A stretch of DNA of 25,575 nucleotides from Anaerolineaceae bacterium (GCA_011620505.1 WOZA01000075.1:1-25575), one strand, 5' to 3'; shown: positions 1-7,792, numbered from the stretch's first letter. The notes: a model not told the origin generated them from the sequence alone. Numbers and translations are program-made.

Positions 1-50
1 ACATCCCTTAACCCCAAACTAAAAACCATCGTTTAAACCCTCAAATGGCG

Positions 51-63
51 TATACTTTAACCC
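51..63 (+). promoter_or_regulatory. Putative -10 element for a leaderless xseA transcript
   Basis: TATACT at 51-56 matches the sigma-70 type -10 box. A start 6-8 bases downstream would fall at about 62-64, that is, at the A of the xseA ATG. The bases between the box and the ATG contain no Shine-Dalgarno sequence, which fits a leaderless message. The -35 region (around 28-37) is poor. The call is inferred from sequence only. Confidence 0.45.
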
Positions 64-1296
64 ATGCTCGAATTCTATTTTCCGCCGCTTCAACCGTTGG
101 TTTTTACCGTCACCGCTCTTAGCAACTACCTGCGCGAGCTGCTCGAGACGGATGAAATCCTGCGCGATGTCTGGGTTCGGGGAGAAATTTCCAACTTCAG
201 CCAACCGCGTTCCGGTCACCTTTACTTCACCCTCAAAGACAGCGAAGCACAGTTGCGCTGTGTGATGTGGAAGAGCCAGACCTTCGGCTTACGGTTCAAC
301 CCCAAGGATGGGCAGAGCGTGGAAGCCCACGGCGCAATGAGCTTCTATCCCGCTGGCGGGCAGGTGCAGCTCTACATCGACGAAATGCAGCCGGTTGGAG
401 AAGGTCAGCTCTACCAGGAATTCCTGCGCCTCAAGGCCCGCCTTGAAGCCGAAGGGCTGTTTGCCGCTGAGTTGAAACGCCCACTGCCTCAATTCCCACG
501 CCATATCGGCGTGGTCACCTCCCCCAGCGGCGCTGCCCTGCAGGACATCCTAAACACCCTGCGCCGGCGCCTGCCCCTGGTGCGCGTCACGCTCGCCCCG
601 ACGGCCGTTCAGGGTGCTGAAGCGCCTGCTGGCATCGTCGCTGCTCTCCACTCCCTCAACTCCTTGCCCGATCTTGATCTGATTATCCTGGCCCGTGGTG
701 GCGGTTCCATTGAGGACTTGTGGTCATTCAACGATGAATCCGTGGCCTATGCCATCCGTGCCTCGCGCGTGCCTGTCATCTCGGGCGTGGGGCACGAAAC
801 GGACTTCACCATTGCCGATTTTGCTGCCGACTTGCGCGCCCCTACCCCCACAGCCGCCGCTGAGCTTGCCACCCCTATTACCAGTGCTGACCTGGCTGCT
901 GAACTCCTCTCCATCCAGCAAAGCATGAACCTCAGCCTCAAGAACAAAATAGCGAGCCTGCGCCAGGACCTTCTGCTGGCAGAAAATCGCCTGCAGCGTC
1001 ACTCTCCCGCTCAGCGCGTGCGCACCTACCTCCAATTCCTGGATGAAACCCGGGAGCGTCTCGAGCGCGCCATGAGCCACTATCTATCCCAGCATCAACT
1101 CAAATTGCAGAACCACATTGCCCGCCTGGAGAGTATCAGCCCCATGGCAGTGCTCAGGCGCGGCTTTGCCATCGTCAGCGATGCCCAAACGCACCAACTG
1201 ATTTCACAACGCAATCAAACCAGCCCAAATCAATCCATCCAGATCCAGTTGAGCGATGGGAAAGTCGCCGCAACCATTTCAGGAGACATACCATGA
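64..1296 (+). CDS. xseA: Exodeoxyribonuclease VII large subunit
   Basis: The 410-residue product is the catalytic subunit of exonuclease VII, which degrades single-stranded DNA from both ends and acts in the cytoplasm with XseB. An OB-fold DNA-binding domain spans roughly residues 13-115, followed by the nuclease core. Family motifs visible are VTSPSGAALQD (151-161), RGGGSIEDLW (211-220), SGVGHETDFTIAD (240-252) and RAPTPTAAAE (258-267). The C-terminal third looks helical, as in the family, and ends with a conserved 'VLRRGFAIV' segment. Length is near the family norm. The ATG at 64 lies just after a -10 box and has no Shine-Dalgarno sequence. The stop overlaps the xseB start by four bases (ATGA at 1293-1296), indicating translational coupling. 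Confidence 0.97.
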   Translation: MLEFYFPPLQPLVFTVTALSNYLRELLETDEILRDVWVRGEISNFSQPRSGHLYFTLKDSEAQLRCVMWKSQTFGLRFNPKDGQSVEAHGAMSFYPAGGQVQLYIDEMQPVGEGQLYQEFLRLKARLEAEGLFAAELKRPLPQFPRHIGVVTSPSGAALQDILNTLRRRLPLVRVTLAPTAVQGAEAPAGIVAALHSLNSLPDLDLIILARGGGSIEDLWSFNDESVAYAIRASRVPVISGVGHETDFTIADFAADLRAPTPTAAAELATPITSADLAAELLSIQQSMNLSLKNKIASLRQDLLLAENRLQRHSPAQRVRTYLQFLDETRERLERAMSHYLSQHQLKLQNHIARLESISPMAVLRRGFAIVSDAQTHQLISQRNQTSPNQSIQIQLSDGKVAATISGDIP

Positions 1297-1514
1297 CCGA
1301 CCAGCCAACCCCCAGTTTTGAAACCGCATTTGCCTCACTGCAGCAGATCATCACCCAACTCGAAAATAGTGAACTGCCGCTTGAGGAAGCCCTGAAACTC
1401 TACGAAGAAGGCAAACGTCTGAGCGACATCTGCAGCCAACTGCTGGAGACCGCTCAACTGCGCGTGGAGACTCTCTCCTCCAACACCACCATGACAGACG
1501 GTGAAACAGTGTGA
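1293..1514 (+). CDS. xseB: Exodeoxyribonuclease VII small subunit
   Basis: The 73-residue product is the small subunit that binds the helical region of XseA to form active exonuclease VII. The family signature is clear: FETAFASLQQIITQLE near the N-terminus, then LPLEEALKLYEEGKRLSDICSQ, which forms the usual helical hairpin. Length is typical (60-85 residues). It overlaps xseA by four bases upstream. Its stop overlaps the GTG of the next gene at 1511-1514, so the three genes form a tightly coupled operon. Confidence 0.95.
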   Translation: MTDQPTPSFETAFASLQQIITQLENSELPLEEALKLYEEGKRLSDICSQLLETAQLRVETLSSNTTMTDGETV

Positions 1515-1978
1515 GTGTTCTCGATTTCTTTACCAATCCGGTTGGTATCTCAACCATGCTTGGTTGGATCCTGGGGCAGTTGATCAAAATGCCCGTGGAA
1601 TATCTGCGCCACAAACGCTGGGACTGGACGCTGCTTTTGAGCGCTGGAGGGATGCCCTCTTCGCATTCCTCGCTGATGACTGCCGCTACGATGTCCATAG
1701 GGCTGAACGTCGGCTGGGGCAGCCCGATTTTCGCCCTGGCAGTTGCGGTTACTTCCATCATTGTCTATGATGCTACGGGTGTACGCCGGCAGGCAGGCTT
1801 TCACGCTGAACGCATCAACCAGATTGCGCGCGAGCTGCTGAAGTTAAAGAAACTTGAGGAAAACGATGCTACCTACTTGCGGGAGATTATCGGTCATACC
1901 CCTGGCGAAGCGGCCGCAGGCGTGCTTTTTGGCGCGCTGATTGCCCTCGCCGTGCAGTGGGTTATGGTCTGGAGTTAA
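1511..1978 (+). CDS. Divergent PAP2 family membrane protein (DUF212, YuiD-like)
   Basis: The 155-residue protein belongs to the small divergent PAP2 (DUF212) family of integral membrane proteins related to acid phosphatase/vanadium haloperoxidases. Visible signatures are GGMPSSHSS (46-54), YDATGVRRQAG (86-96) and IIGHTPGEAAAGVLFG near the C-terminus. Hydrophobic stretches around 11-24, 70-86 and 137-153 are likely membrane segments. The exact substrate of the family is not established, so a lipid phosphate phosphatase role is only a guess. Translation starts at a GTG that overlaps the xseB stop (GTGA). It converges with the minus-strand acyltransferase gene, with 27 bases between the stops and no obvious terminator. 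Confidence 0.9.
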   Translation: MSVLDFFTNPVGISTMLGWILGQLIKMPVEYLRHKRWDWTLLLSAGGMPSSHSSLMTAATMSIGLNVGWGSPIFALAVAVTSIIVYDATGVRRQAGFHAERINQIARELLKLKKLEENDATYLREIIGHTPGEAAAGVLFGALIALAVQWVMVWS

Positions 1979-2005
1979 TTCAGTTGTAATCCGCCGGTTC
2001 TCAAT

Positions 2006-2872
2006 TCAATCCAGGTAAATAATCCCAAGGGCATACCCAAGCTTTGCCGGGTCTCGTAAGGCCTTGCGCTGCAGGCTCGTTTGCTGCGGATATTTCGCCC
2101 TCCGCCGGTAGCGCCGACCAAAGATGCGCTCCACTGCCTGCTGATTATCCCCGGTTTCACTGACCACCTCAAAATTCTCCGCAAAATGTAATATCCGGCT
2201 GTTTGGAGGAAGGAGATCCTTCAACCCCGAATGCAATAACCATGAATAACACACTAACGCCTGGAATCGCGTCTCCGGGAAAACCCGGGGGAAGAAATCC
2301 TTTGCCATTTGCAGCGAATCAGCCACCCGTTCCACCGCCAAATCTGCCCCTGTCTGGATGTGCACATTTAATACAGGCGTTCCCACAGGCAGCCTGGCTT
2401 TCTGATCGTCACTAATGACAAAAAACGGACTGCCGTTTTCGTAGTTTTCCAGGTAAAACATCTTTGTTGGCTGATACTGCAGCACGCCCAACTTAAAAAT
2501 CTGAGCGCTCGCAATGTGCCGCAGCCAGATGCAATCCGCGCGGCTCAGCCCGACCTTGCCGGTTTTCTGGTAAAACAGACGCTGCCGCAAGGAAATATCG
2601 CTGAATGTATCCCTTATGATTTCCGCGGAGATGCCGCGAGCCTCGTATTTGCGCCGGATTTCAGCCAACTTCCAGACTATAACTGCCAGCCTCCCCAGCG
2701 GATGCAAACGACAAATTGGGAAGTCGTTTCCTTCGCCCTCATAAGCTTTTTCAGCGAGGTCTGCCATCCGGCGTAAGTGCCGCCTGGCAAAGCCTGCGAC
2801 CGAAGCTTCAGCCTCCTCGCCTAAAGCGAGTGCTGATAATTCTTGCTGAAAAGCAAAGGGAAGTTCCGCCAT
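2006..2872 (-). CDS. Acyltransferase-domain protein (NAT_N plus GNAT_C-like)
   Basis: The 288-residue protein resembles the two-domain 'acyltransferase domain-containing' family. It has an N-terminal part with RLAVIVWKLAEIRRKYEARGI...TFSDISLRQRL...LRHIASAQIFKLGVLQYQ. Its C-terminal GNAT-like part contains LNVHIQTGADL, FFPRVFPETRFQALVCYSW and LLPPNSRILHFAENF. The substrate and reaction are unknown. The ATG at 2872 was chosen because the open frame upstream of it lies inside murJ and encodes a low-complexity, non-homologous stretch. No strong Shine-Dalgarno is seen, so translation may be coupled to murJ, whose stop lies 29 bases away. It appears to be the last gene of the mazG-murJ transcription unit. 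Family recognition comes from remembered sequence patterns. Confidence 0.65.
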   Translation of the reverse strand: MAELPFAFQQELSALALGEEAEASVAGFARRHLRRMADLAEKAYEGEGNDFPICRLHPLGRLAVIVWKLAEIRRKYEARGISAEIIRDTFSDISLRQRLFYQKTGKVGLSRADCIWLRHIASAQIFKLGVLQYQPTKMFYLENYENGSPFFVISDDQKARLPVGTPVLNVHIQTGADLAVERVADSLQMAKDFFPRVFPETRFQALVCYSWLLHSGLKDLLPPNSRILHFAENFEVVSETGDNQQAVERIFGRRYRRRAKYPQQTSLQRKALRDPAKLGYALGIIYLD

Positions 2873-2901
2873 TATTCTGCTAATTCGTGCTCTGCAATTT
2901 T

Positions 2902-4545
2902 TCAGCCTTTTTGAGCCAGCCGACCTCTGATTTGACGTACAATCGCGCCAGCCTCCGGAACTTTCAGCAGCCACAGCATTGCCGCGTATACCACCACCCC
3001 CACCACCACGCCGACAGCCAACACCAGGAACTTGTTCAAACTTCCAGACCAAGACATCCATGCAAATACCGCCAAACCCATTACTGTGCTTGCCGCCAAA
3101 GCCAGAGCCCCCGTCCGCAGGATTTGCTTTCCACCGACACCGCTTAAACGCCGGCGCATGATCGCCATCAGAGCCAGGCTTTCCACTGCGGTTGCGACGG
3201 TATTTGCCAGCGCCAGCCCTCCGAGTGGCAGCCAGCCGATCTGGCTAAAAAGCCGTGAAAAGGCAAACGAAAGCAGAATATTGCCGGTCATCGCTATCAC
3301 CCCAACCACCACCGGGGTTTTAGTGTCATGCATGGCATAAAACGCGCGGCTCAGCACTTCCACCAGGCTGTGCCCGGTCAGCCCCAGCGCGTACCAGAGC
3401 AGCGCCCAGGCAACCATCTGGGTGGAGGTGGCATCGAAGCTGCCGCGTTCATACAACACCCGCACCAAAGGCACCCGCAGCAAGACCAGCCCGATCGTCG
3501 CGGGCAGTGCCAGCAAAAGCATGACCCGAACGATCCCCGAGAGCGTCTGGCGAAAATCCTCAGATTTGCCCAGTTCCACCTGCGCCGAGAGCGTCGGCAG
3601 CGAGGCCGTGCCAGCCGACTGCGCAATCGCTGCCTGGGGCATCAGCATCAGCGTGAATGCGTATGTGAGCGCGCTGGCAGAGCCCGCGCCAAGGGAGAGG
3701 CTGATGATGGTATTCGCCACGAAGTTCAACTGCACGATGCCTGCCCCAAAAATCCGCGGCAGCATCAGGCGCAGCACTCTGCGCACCGGCGCATCCCTGA
3801 AACCTGCCGCAAGCTCATATTTCCGGGCAGGCAGGCGAAACAGCACCGGCAATTGCAGTAACAAATGCCCGCCTGCCCCGATCACGGTGCCAATCGCCAG
3901 GCGGTTGATCCCCAAGGACTCTGGCAGCAGCCATACCCCCAGGATAATTCCCAAAGAATAGGCTGCAGGTGCCAACGCCGGCCACAAAAACACCTGGTGC
4001 GCATTCAGCATACCCATCACCAACCCGCTAATGCCGAAAATGATCACTGTTGGCAGCATGATCCGCAGCAGGCGAGCCGTCTCAGCCACCTGCAGCGCGT
4101 TTGAATCTGGTACCAGCGCAAACAAGCCGTGTTCAACCAGGAAGGGCGCAAATATCCACATCAAGGTCGAAACCAGGATTAAGACGATCAAAACCGAGTT
4201 GACCACTCCCGAAGCCAGCCTCCATGCGCCTTTTTGGTCTTTGCGCGTCAGGTAGCCGGTGAACATCGGGATAAACGCAGACCCCAGAGCGCCTCCAGCC
4301 GTCAGGTTGAAGAGCAGCTCGGTCACACGGTTGGCAGCGTTGAACGAATCCAGTGAAACACTGGTGCCGAAAGCATGCGAGACCACCATCCCACGCACCA
4401 CACCCACCAGGGTGCTGAGGATATAAGCAATCATCACGATCCCGGCGGCACGCGCGATTTGCCGCCCTGCCTGGGCACTCCCTGTGCCGCTTGCGTCCAC
4501 CTGCTGCGGCAGGTCTTCGGGATTATCCACGCTCAGGATCCTCAT
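2902..4545 (-). CDS. murJ: MurJ/MviN-family lipid flippase
   Basis: The 547-residue polytopic membrane protein of the MOP superfamily has about 14 hydrophobic segments, the expected length and topology for MurJ (lipid II flippase for peptidoglycan synthesis). The first 28 residues are a polar cytoplasmic extension. Family traits include VGVVRGMVVSHAFG (47-60), LDSFNAANRV (65-74), GGALGSAFIPMF (84-95) and a later SLPTLSAQ. Aligned by eye to E. coli MurJ, only R51 (R24 in E. coli) and D66 (D39) are kept. T45 replaces R18, F79 replaces R52, and T replaces R270. The function call therefore rests on family membership, and the substrate may differ. The start overlaps the mazG 3' end by 23 bases. 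Confidence 0.85.
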   Translation of the reverse strand: MRILSVDNPEDLPQQVDASGTGSAQAGRQIARAAGIVMIAYILSTLVGVVRGMVVSHAFGTSVSLDSFNAANRVTELLFNLTAGGALGSAFIPMFTGYLTRKDQKGAWRLASGVVNSVLIVLILVSTLMWIFAPFLVEHGLFALVPDSNALQVAETARLLRIMLPTVIIFGISGLVMGMLNAHQVFLWPALAPAAYSLGIILGVWLLPESLGINRLAIGTVIGAGGHLLLQLPVLFRLPARKYELAAGFRDAPVRRVLRLMLPRIFGAGIVQLNFVANTIISLSLGAGSASALTYAFTLMLMPQAAIAQSAGTASLPTLSAQVELGKSEDFRQTLSGIVRVMLLLALPATIGLVLLRVPLVRVLYERGSFDATSTQMVAWALLWYALGLTGHSLVEVLSRAFYAMHDTKTPVVVGVIAMTGNILLSFAFSRLFSQIGWLPLGGLALANTVATAVESLALMAIMRRRLSGVGGKQILRTGALALAASTVMGLAVFAWMSWSGSLNKFLVLAVGVVVGVVVYAAMLWLLKVPEAGAIVRQIRGRLAQKG

Positions 4546-6013
4546 CGACTTCTTGCTTTAAAACCACTTTGGCAGCTTCCCAAAATTGGTCCATTTCTTC
4601 AAAGCTCAATTGGTCAACGCTTTTACCCTGCTCTGCTGCTTTCTTTTCAATGTAAGCAAAGCGCTTGCGGAAACGCAGGTTCGTCCCACGCAGGGCAATT
4701 TCGGGGTCAACCTTCAACCAACGCACCAAATTGACCACCGCAAAGAGCACATCTCCGGCTTCAGCCTGCCTCTCTTCGTCGGTTCGGGCTTCTCGCAGCT
4801 CGCCCAATTCCTCGTGCACCTTGGCAATGACCGGTTCGATGGTTTGCCAGTCAAACCCCACGCGTTTCGCCCTCCGTTGGATCTGATCCGCCTGTGAAAG
4901 CGCTGGCAGGCTGAGCGGGATGCCATCCAGCATGCCCTTTTGGGTCTCTCCGTTACTCCTGCGCTCATCCGCCTTGATCCTCTCCCAGTTGGTGAGTACC
5001 TTGTCCACCGAGTCAGCATCACCATCCGAAAAAACATGCGGATGGCGCCGGATCAGCTTGGCACTGATCCCCTGCAGCACCTCGCTCATGAGGAAGTCCT
5101 CATCCTCAGTCGCGATCTGGGCATGCAGACCGATCTGCAACAAGAGATCACCCAGTTCCTCGCGTAGGTGCTCGCTATCCTCCTGGTCCAAGGCTTCCAG
5201 GACCTCGTAAGCCTCCTCCAGCAGGTAGGGACGCAAGCTCAGATGGGTCTGTTCACGATCCCATGGGCAGCCATCAGCGCGCCGTAAGCGGGCAATGATC
5301 TGCTGAAAATCTTCAAACGACGCTCCCTGGCTCAAAGCCGGAACGTACAGGCAGCTTAACATGCCCAGGTGCACAGACTGGTCGATCTCGTAGAGCGCCA
5401 GCTTCTCGACGATTTCATCTGAAGTGCCGGCATTATGCACCAGCATCACGGGGTGATCCTGAGGGTAATTTGTCATCAGTGTCAGCTTTAGTTCACTGGC
5501 TTCAAAGCTGCTGTCCAACTGCGAGATAATTGCCGGAATGGTTGGGGGGAAAGATGGCACCTCAAGCTGTGCCAGGAACAGCGCGTCTACCAGTACCATC
5601 TGCGGATGCAGGTCGATCCCGAGCGCCGAACATACCGGCTCAATGAAGCTGACGCCGTCAATCAATCGGATTGGCAATCCACTGCCTTCGACGGCCTTCA
5701 TCACCTCGGTGACTGTCTCTTCAGCCACAAACGGGCTGCCAGGCACGCCGTAGGTCACCCCTTGCTCGCGGTTGCCCAGTTCCATTACCTGCCGGACGAT
5801 CGTTTCAAGCACTGTGGCAATATCCTCGCCGGAGTCGTATATCTCATCAAAACTCCGGACGCGCACACCTTCTGGCAATCCAGCCACAGCCGGATGAAAC
5901 TTCGTTCGCAGCCAAATTTCATCGCACTGCTCAAGGTGAGCCCAGGCTTCGCGGGTTAAGTATTCTGCCCCCGCGGGTCCTAATCCAACAATGGTTATTC
6001 CTCTTCCAGTCAT
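4523..6013 (-). CDS. mazG: Tetrapyrrole methylase-MazG fusion, nucleoside triphosphate pyrophosphohydrolase
   Basis: The 496-residue product has the YabN-type architecture. An N-terminal SAM-dependent tetrapyrrole methylase-like domain (about 1-225) has GITIVGLGPAG near the start and GVPGSPFVAEETV at about 89-101. Two MazG domains follow: the first with CPWD at 249-252, EEAYE at 266-270 and EELGD at 285-289, the second with EELGE at 401-405 and EAGDV at 418-422. The E-x-x-E and E-x-x-D sets bind Mg and hydrolyse NTPs to NMP plus pyrophosphate. The role is likely nucleotide pool cleaning; what the methylase-like part does is unknown. The ATG at 6013 is preferred over one at 6037: it has AAAGGA 10 bases upstream, and the other abuts the hairpin at 6040-6071. 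Confidence 0.92.
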   Translation of the reverse strand: MTGRGITIVGLGPAGAEYLTREAWAHLEQCDEIWLRTKFHPAVAGLPEGVRVRSFDEIYDSGEDIATVLETIVRQVMELGNREQGVTYGVPGSPFVAEETVTEVMKAVEGSGLPIRLIDGVSFIEPVCSALGIDLHPQMVLVDALFLAQLEVPSFPPTIPAIISQLDSSFEASELKLTLMTNYPQDHPVMLVHNAGTSDEIVEKLALYEIDQSVHLGMLSCLYVPALSQGASFEDFQQIIARLRRADGCPWDREQTHLSLRPYLLEEAYEVLEALDQEDSEHLREELGDLLLQIGLHAQIATEDEDFLMSEVLQGISAKLIRRHPHVFSDGDADSVDKVLTNWERIKADERRSNGETQKGMLDGIPLSLPALSQADQIQRRAKRVGFDWQTIEPVIAKVHEELGELREARTDEERQAEAGDVLFAVVNLVRWLKVDPEIALRGTNLRFRKRFAYIEKKAAEQGKSVDQLSFEEMDQFWEAAKVVLKQEVDEDPERG

Positions 6014-6039
6014 GAAATCAGCATCCTTTATAAACATGC

Positions 6040-6071
6040 AAAGGCTGCCCAGATTAACTTGGGCAGCCTTT
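6040..6071 (-). terminator. Hairpin after rpsI, probable end of the alpha-type operon
   Basis: A perfect 11-base inverted repeat (AAAGGCTGCCC and its complement) flanks a 10-base loop. On the minus strand the second arm ends in CCTTT followed by GCATGTTTA, so the U-tract is broken and termination may be partial. It lies between the rpsI stop (6130) and the preferred mazG start (6013). A minus-strand TGTTACAAT (extended -10 like, around 6074-6082) just upstream could instead make this the 5' end of a mazG message. Confidence 0.6.
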
Positions 6072-6129
6072 CAATTGTAACATTCCTCGATTCCAACATA
6101 CCAGGCAAGCTGGCAGATGGGAACCAAAC

Positions 6130-6522
6130 CTAACGCTTGGTGTAGGTCGGGGCCTTGCGGGCGCGCTTGAGACCTGGCTTCTTGCGTTCCTTAACACGGG
6201 CATCGCGCGTCAGCAAACCCTCGGCGCGTAAGGCAGGGCGTACGCTCTCATCTGCAGAGACGAGTGCGCGTGCCAGACCGAGTTTGACCGCGTCGCGCTG
6301 ACCGCTAACGCCGCCACCCTGCACCTTGACGGTGACATCAAAGGCAGATGCGCTTTGACCAGTGGCTTCGATTGCGTTCAGGATCGCGGGGGCATCGCCA
6401 GTCCGCGGGAAGTAATCTGTCAGGGGTTTGTCATTGACGGTGAAAGTGCCGCTGCCGGGATAAACCCGCACACGGGCAGTACTTTCTTTGCGTCGTCCAA
6501 CTGCTTCTATGTATTGTGTCAT
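6130..6522 (-). CDS. rpsI: 30S ribosomal protein S9
   Basis: The 130-residue uS9 protein binds the head of the 30S subunit, and its C-terminal tail reaches the P-site tRNA. Visible features are the N-terminal YIEAVGRRKESTARVRVYPG, the central GGGVSGQRDAVKLGLARALV and the C-terminal KKPGLKRARKAPTYTKR ending in the invariant KR. Length is normal. It follows rplM with a 12-base gap, the usual rplM-rpsI pair, and is the last ribosomal gene of the cluster before the hairpin at 6040-6071. Confidence 0.98.
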   Translation of the reverse strand: MTQYIEAVGRRKESTARVRVYPGSGTFTVNDKPLTDYFPRTGDAPAILNAIEATGQSASAFDVTVKVQGGGVSGQRDAVKLGLARALVSADESVRPALRAEGLLTRDARVKERKKPGLKRARKAPTYTKR

Positions 6523-6534
6523 AATTCCTCTTTA

Positions 6535-6966
6535 CTACTTTTCAAAAATAGGCTGGGGATTTTGACCCTGGTGGGGGTGTTCAGAGCCAGCATAAATTTT
6601 CAGATTATCAAGATAACGCGCTGTCAGACGGTTCTTGGGAAGCATGCCGCGCACAGCCAGGCGAACGATGCGGTCCGGATGGGATTCCAACTGCTGCTGA
6701 TATTCCACTCCGTGCAAACCACCGGGATAACCGGAGTGACGATAGTAAATCTTCTCGTCGACACGGGTCGGGTTGACGAGGATCTCAGCGGCATTAATGA
6801 CCACCACATGATCTTCAAGAACCATACCGGGAGTGTAATCCGGGCGATGTTTGCCAATTAGCAGCCCTGCAATTTTGGTCGCCAGGCGACCAAGGGTCTG
6901 ACCGGAGGCATCCACCAGATACCACTCTCCAGTCACTTTTCCTTTAGGAATGTATGTTTTTTCCAC
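6535..6966 (-). CDS. rplM: 50S ribosomal protein L13
   Basis: The 143-residue uL13 protein is an early assembly protein of the large subunit. Family motifs include WYLVDASGQTLGRLAT, HRPDYTPGMVLEDHVVVINA, RHSGYPGGL and VRGMLPKNRL. The start chosen is the GTG at 6966, because GGAG lies 8 bases upstream and it gives the usual 'MEKTYIPKG' opening and normal length. The frame stays open to an ATG at 6993 and a TTG at 7020, which would add 9 or 18 residues not typical of the family. The gene sits between truA and rpsI. Confidence 0.95.
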   Translation of the reverse strand: MEKTYIPKGKVTGEWYLVDASGQTLGRLATKIAGLLIGKHRPDYTPGMVLEDHVVVINAAEILVNPTRVDEKIYYRHSGYPGGLHGVEYQQQLESHPDRIVRLAVRGMLPKNRLTARYLDNLKIYAGSEHPHQGQNPQPIFEK

Positions 6967-7024
6967 TTTTACTTCTCCGTTTTCAAAATACATACCCGGC
7001 CTTGCAGGCTGGGCAAACAATCTT

Positions 7025-7768
7025 TCATTTATCCTCGTTAAAGGTTACTGCTTCCAAACACAAACCGCGGGCAGGAGCCAGGCTGACGATGCCAGTACTG
7101 CCGGTTTCAAGCCCGAGCCGCACAGTTTCCATCGGCAGCTCGCCAAGCCCAATCCGGACCAGAACGTACACAATCCGGCGCACCATGTGATAGAGGAAAG
7201 CATTGCCCACAATCGTGAAGCTCATGCCATCTTTCTCTTCCACCCAATCCGCCGAAAAGATCCGCCGTCTCGTGGTGGCATCTTCCTTCAGTGCTTTGCC
7301 GAAAGCGATGAAATCGTGCTCCCCAAGCAGGTCATTTGCTGCGGCTTGCATCCGTGAGAGCTCCGGTTTGCGTTCCAGCCGCCAGGCGAACCTGTCACGC
7401 AGGGGGTCGCGTGCAGATTGCCAATAGAGCTGATAGCGATACTGCCGGCTCAGAGCGTCGTAGCGGGGATGAAAATCCGCTGCCACTTGTTTCACACTCT
7501 GCACCGCAATATCTGCCGGCAAAAAGGCATTCAAGGCGTTCTGCAGGGCATAGTCGGGGTGGTTCCAGTCAAAATTGAAACTGACCACTTGCCCTTTGGC
7601 ATGCACACCGCTGTCGGTGCGCCCCGAGGGCATGATTGCCCTGCCCTGCCAACCCAACCGGCGCAGGGCTTCCTCAAAGGCTGCCTGGATGCTGGTTTTG
7701 ATTGCCTGCCGTTGAAAGCCGTTGTAATTCGTGCCGTCGTAAGCGAGGATAAGTTTGTAATGTGCCAT
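7025..7768 (-). CDS. truA: tRNA pseudouridine(38-40) synthase TruA
   Basis: The 247-residue enzyme isomerises uridines 38, 39 and 40 in the anticodon arm of many tRNAs. The catalytic motif SGRTDSGVHA is present at 48-57 with nucleophile D52. Other family segments are the N-terminal YKLILAYDGTNYNGFQRQ, FHPRYDALSRQYRYQ and NAFLYHMVRRIVYVLVRIG. Length is typical. It follows rplQ and precedes rplM, an arrangement common in bacteria. The ATG directly abuts an inverted repeat (7769-7792) that may affect its translation. Confidence 0.97.
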   Translation of the reverse strand: MAHYKLILAYDGTNYNGFQRQAIKTSIQAAFEEALRRLGWQGRAIMPSGRTDSGVHAKGQVVSFNFDWNHPDYALQNALNAFLPADIAVQSVKQVAADFHPRYDALSRQYRYQLYWQSARDPLRDRFAWRLERKPELSRMQAAANDLLGEHDFIAFGKALKEDATTRRRIFSADWVEEKDGMSFTIVGNAFLYHMVRRIVYVLVRIGLGELPMETVRLGLETGSTGIVSLAPARGLCLEAVTFNEDK

Positions 7769-7792
7769 GCCTTTCGCTTTCTCGTGAAAGGC
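7769..7792 (-). promoter_or_regulatory. Inverted repeat abutting the truA start codon
   Basis: On the minus strand, GCCTTTC and GAAAGGC form a perfect 7-base stem with a 10-base loop (ACGAGAAAGC), ending directly at the truA ATG. The purine-rich sequence that would serve as ribosome binding site lies in the loop and second arm, so folding could limit truA expression relative to the ribosomal genes. No U-tract follows, so it is not a terminator. Confidence 0.4.

Noticed and set aside
1965..2015. Imperfect inverted repeat (CTGGAGTTAATT / AATTCAATCCAG) around the convergent stops at 1978 and 2006
   Set aside because: Pairing is interrupted, the loop is long and there is no T-run on either strand, so it cannot be supported as a terminator.
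2873..3061. N-terminal extension of the acyltransferase gene up to 3061
   Set aside because: It overlaps the murJ 3' end, encodes a Gly/Arg/Ser-rich stretch without family similarity, and the core clearly begins at the ATG at 2872.
3328..3961. Long plus-strand open frames opposite murJ
   Set aside because: They are Gln/His/Arg- or Ser/Arg-rich antisense shadows of a clear membrane protein gene and have no recognisable domains.
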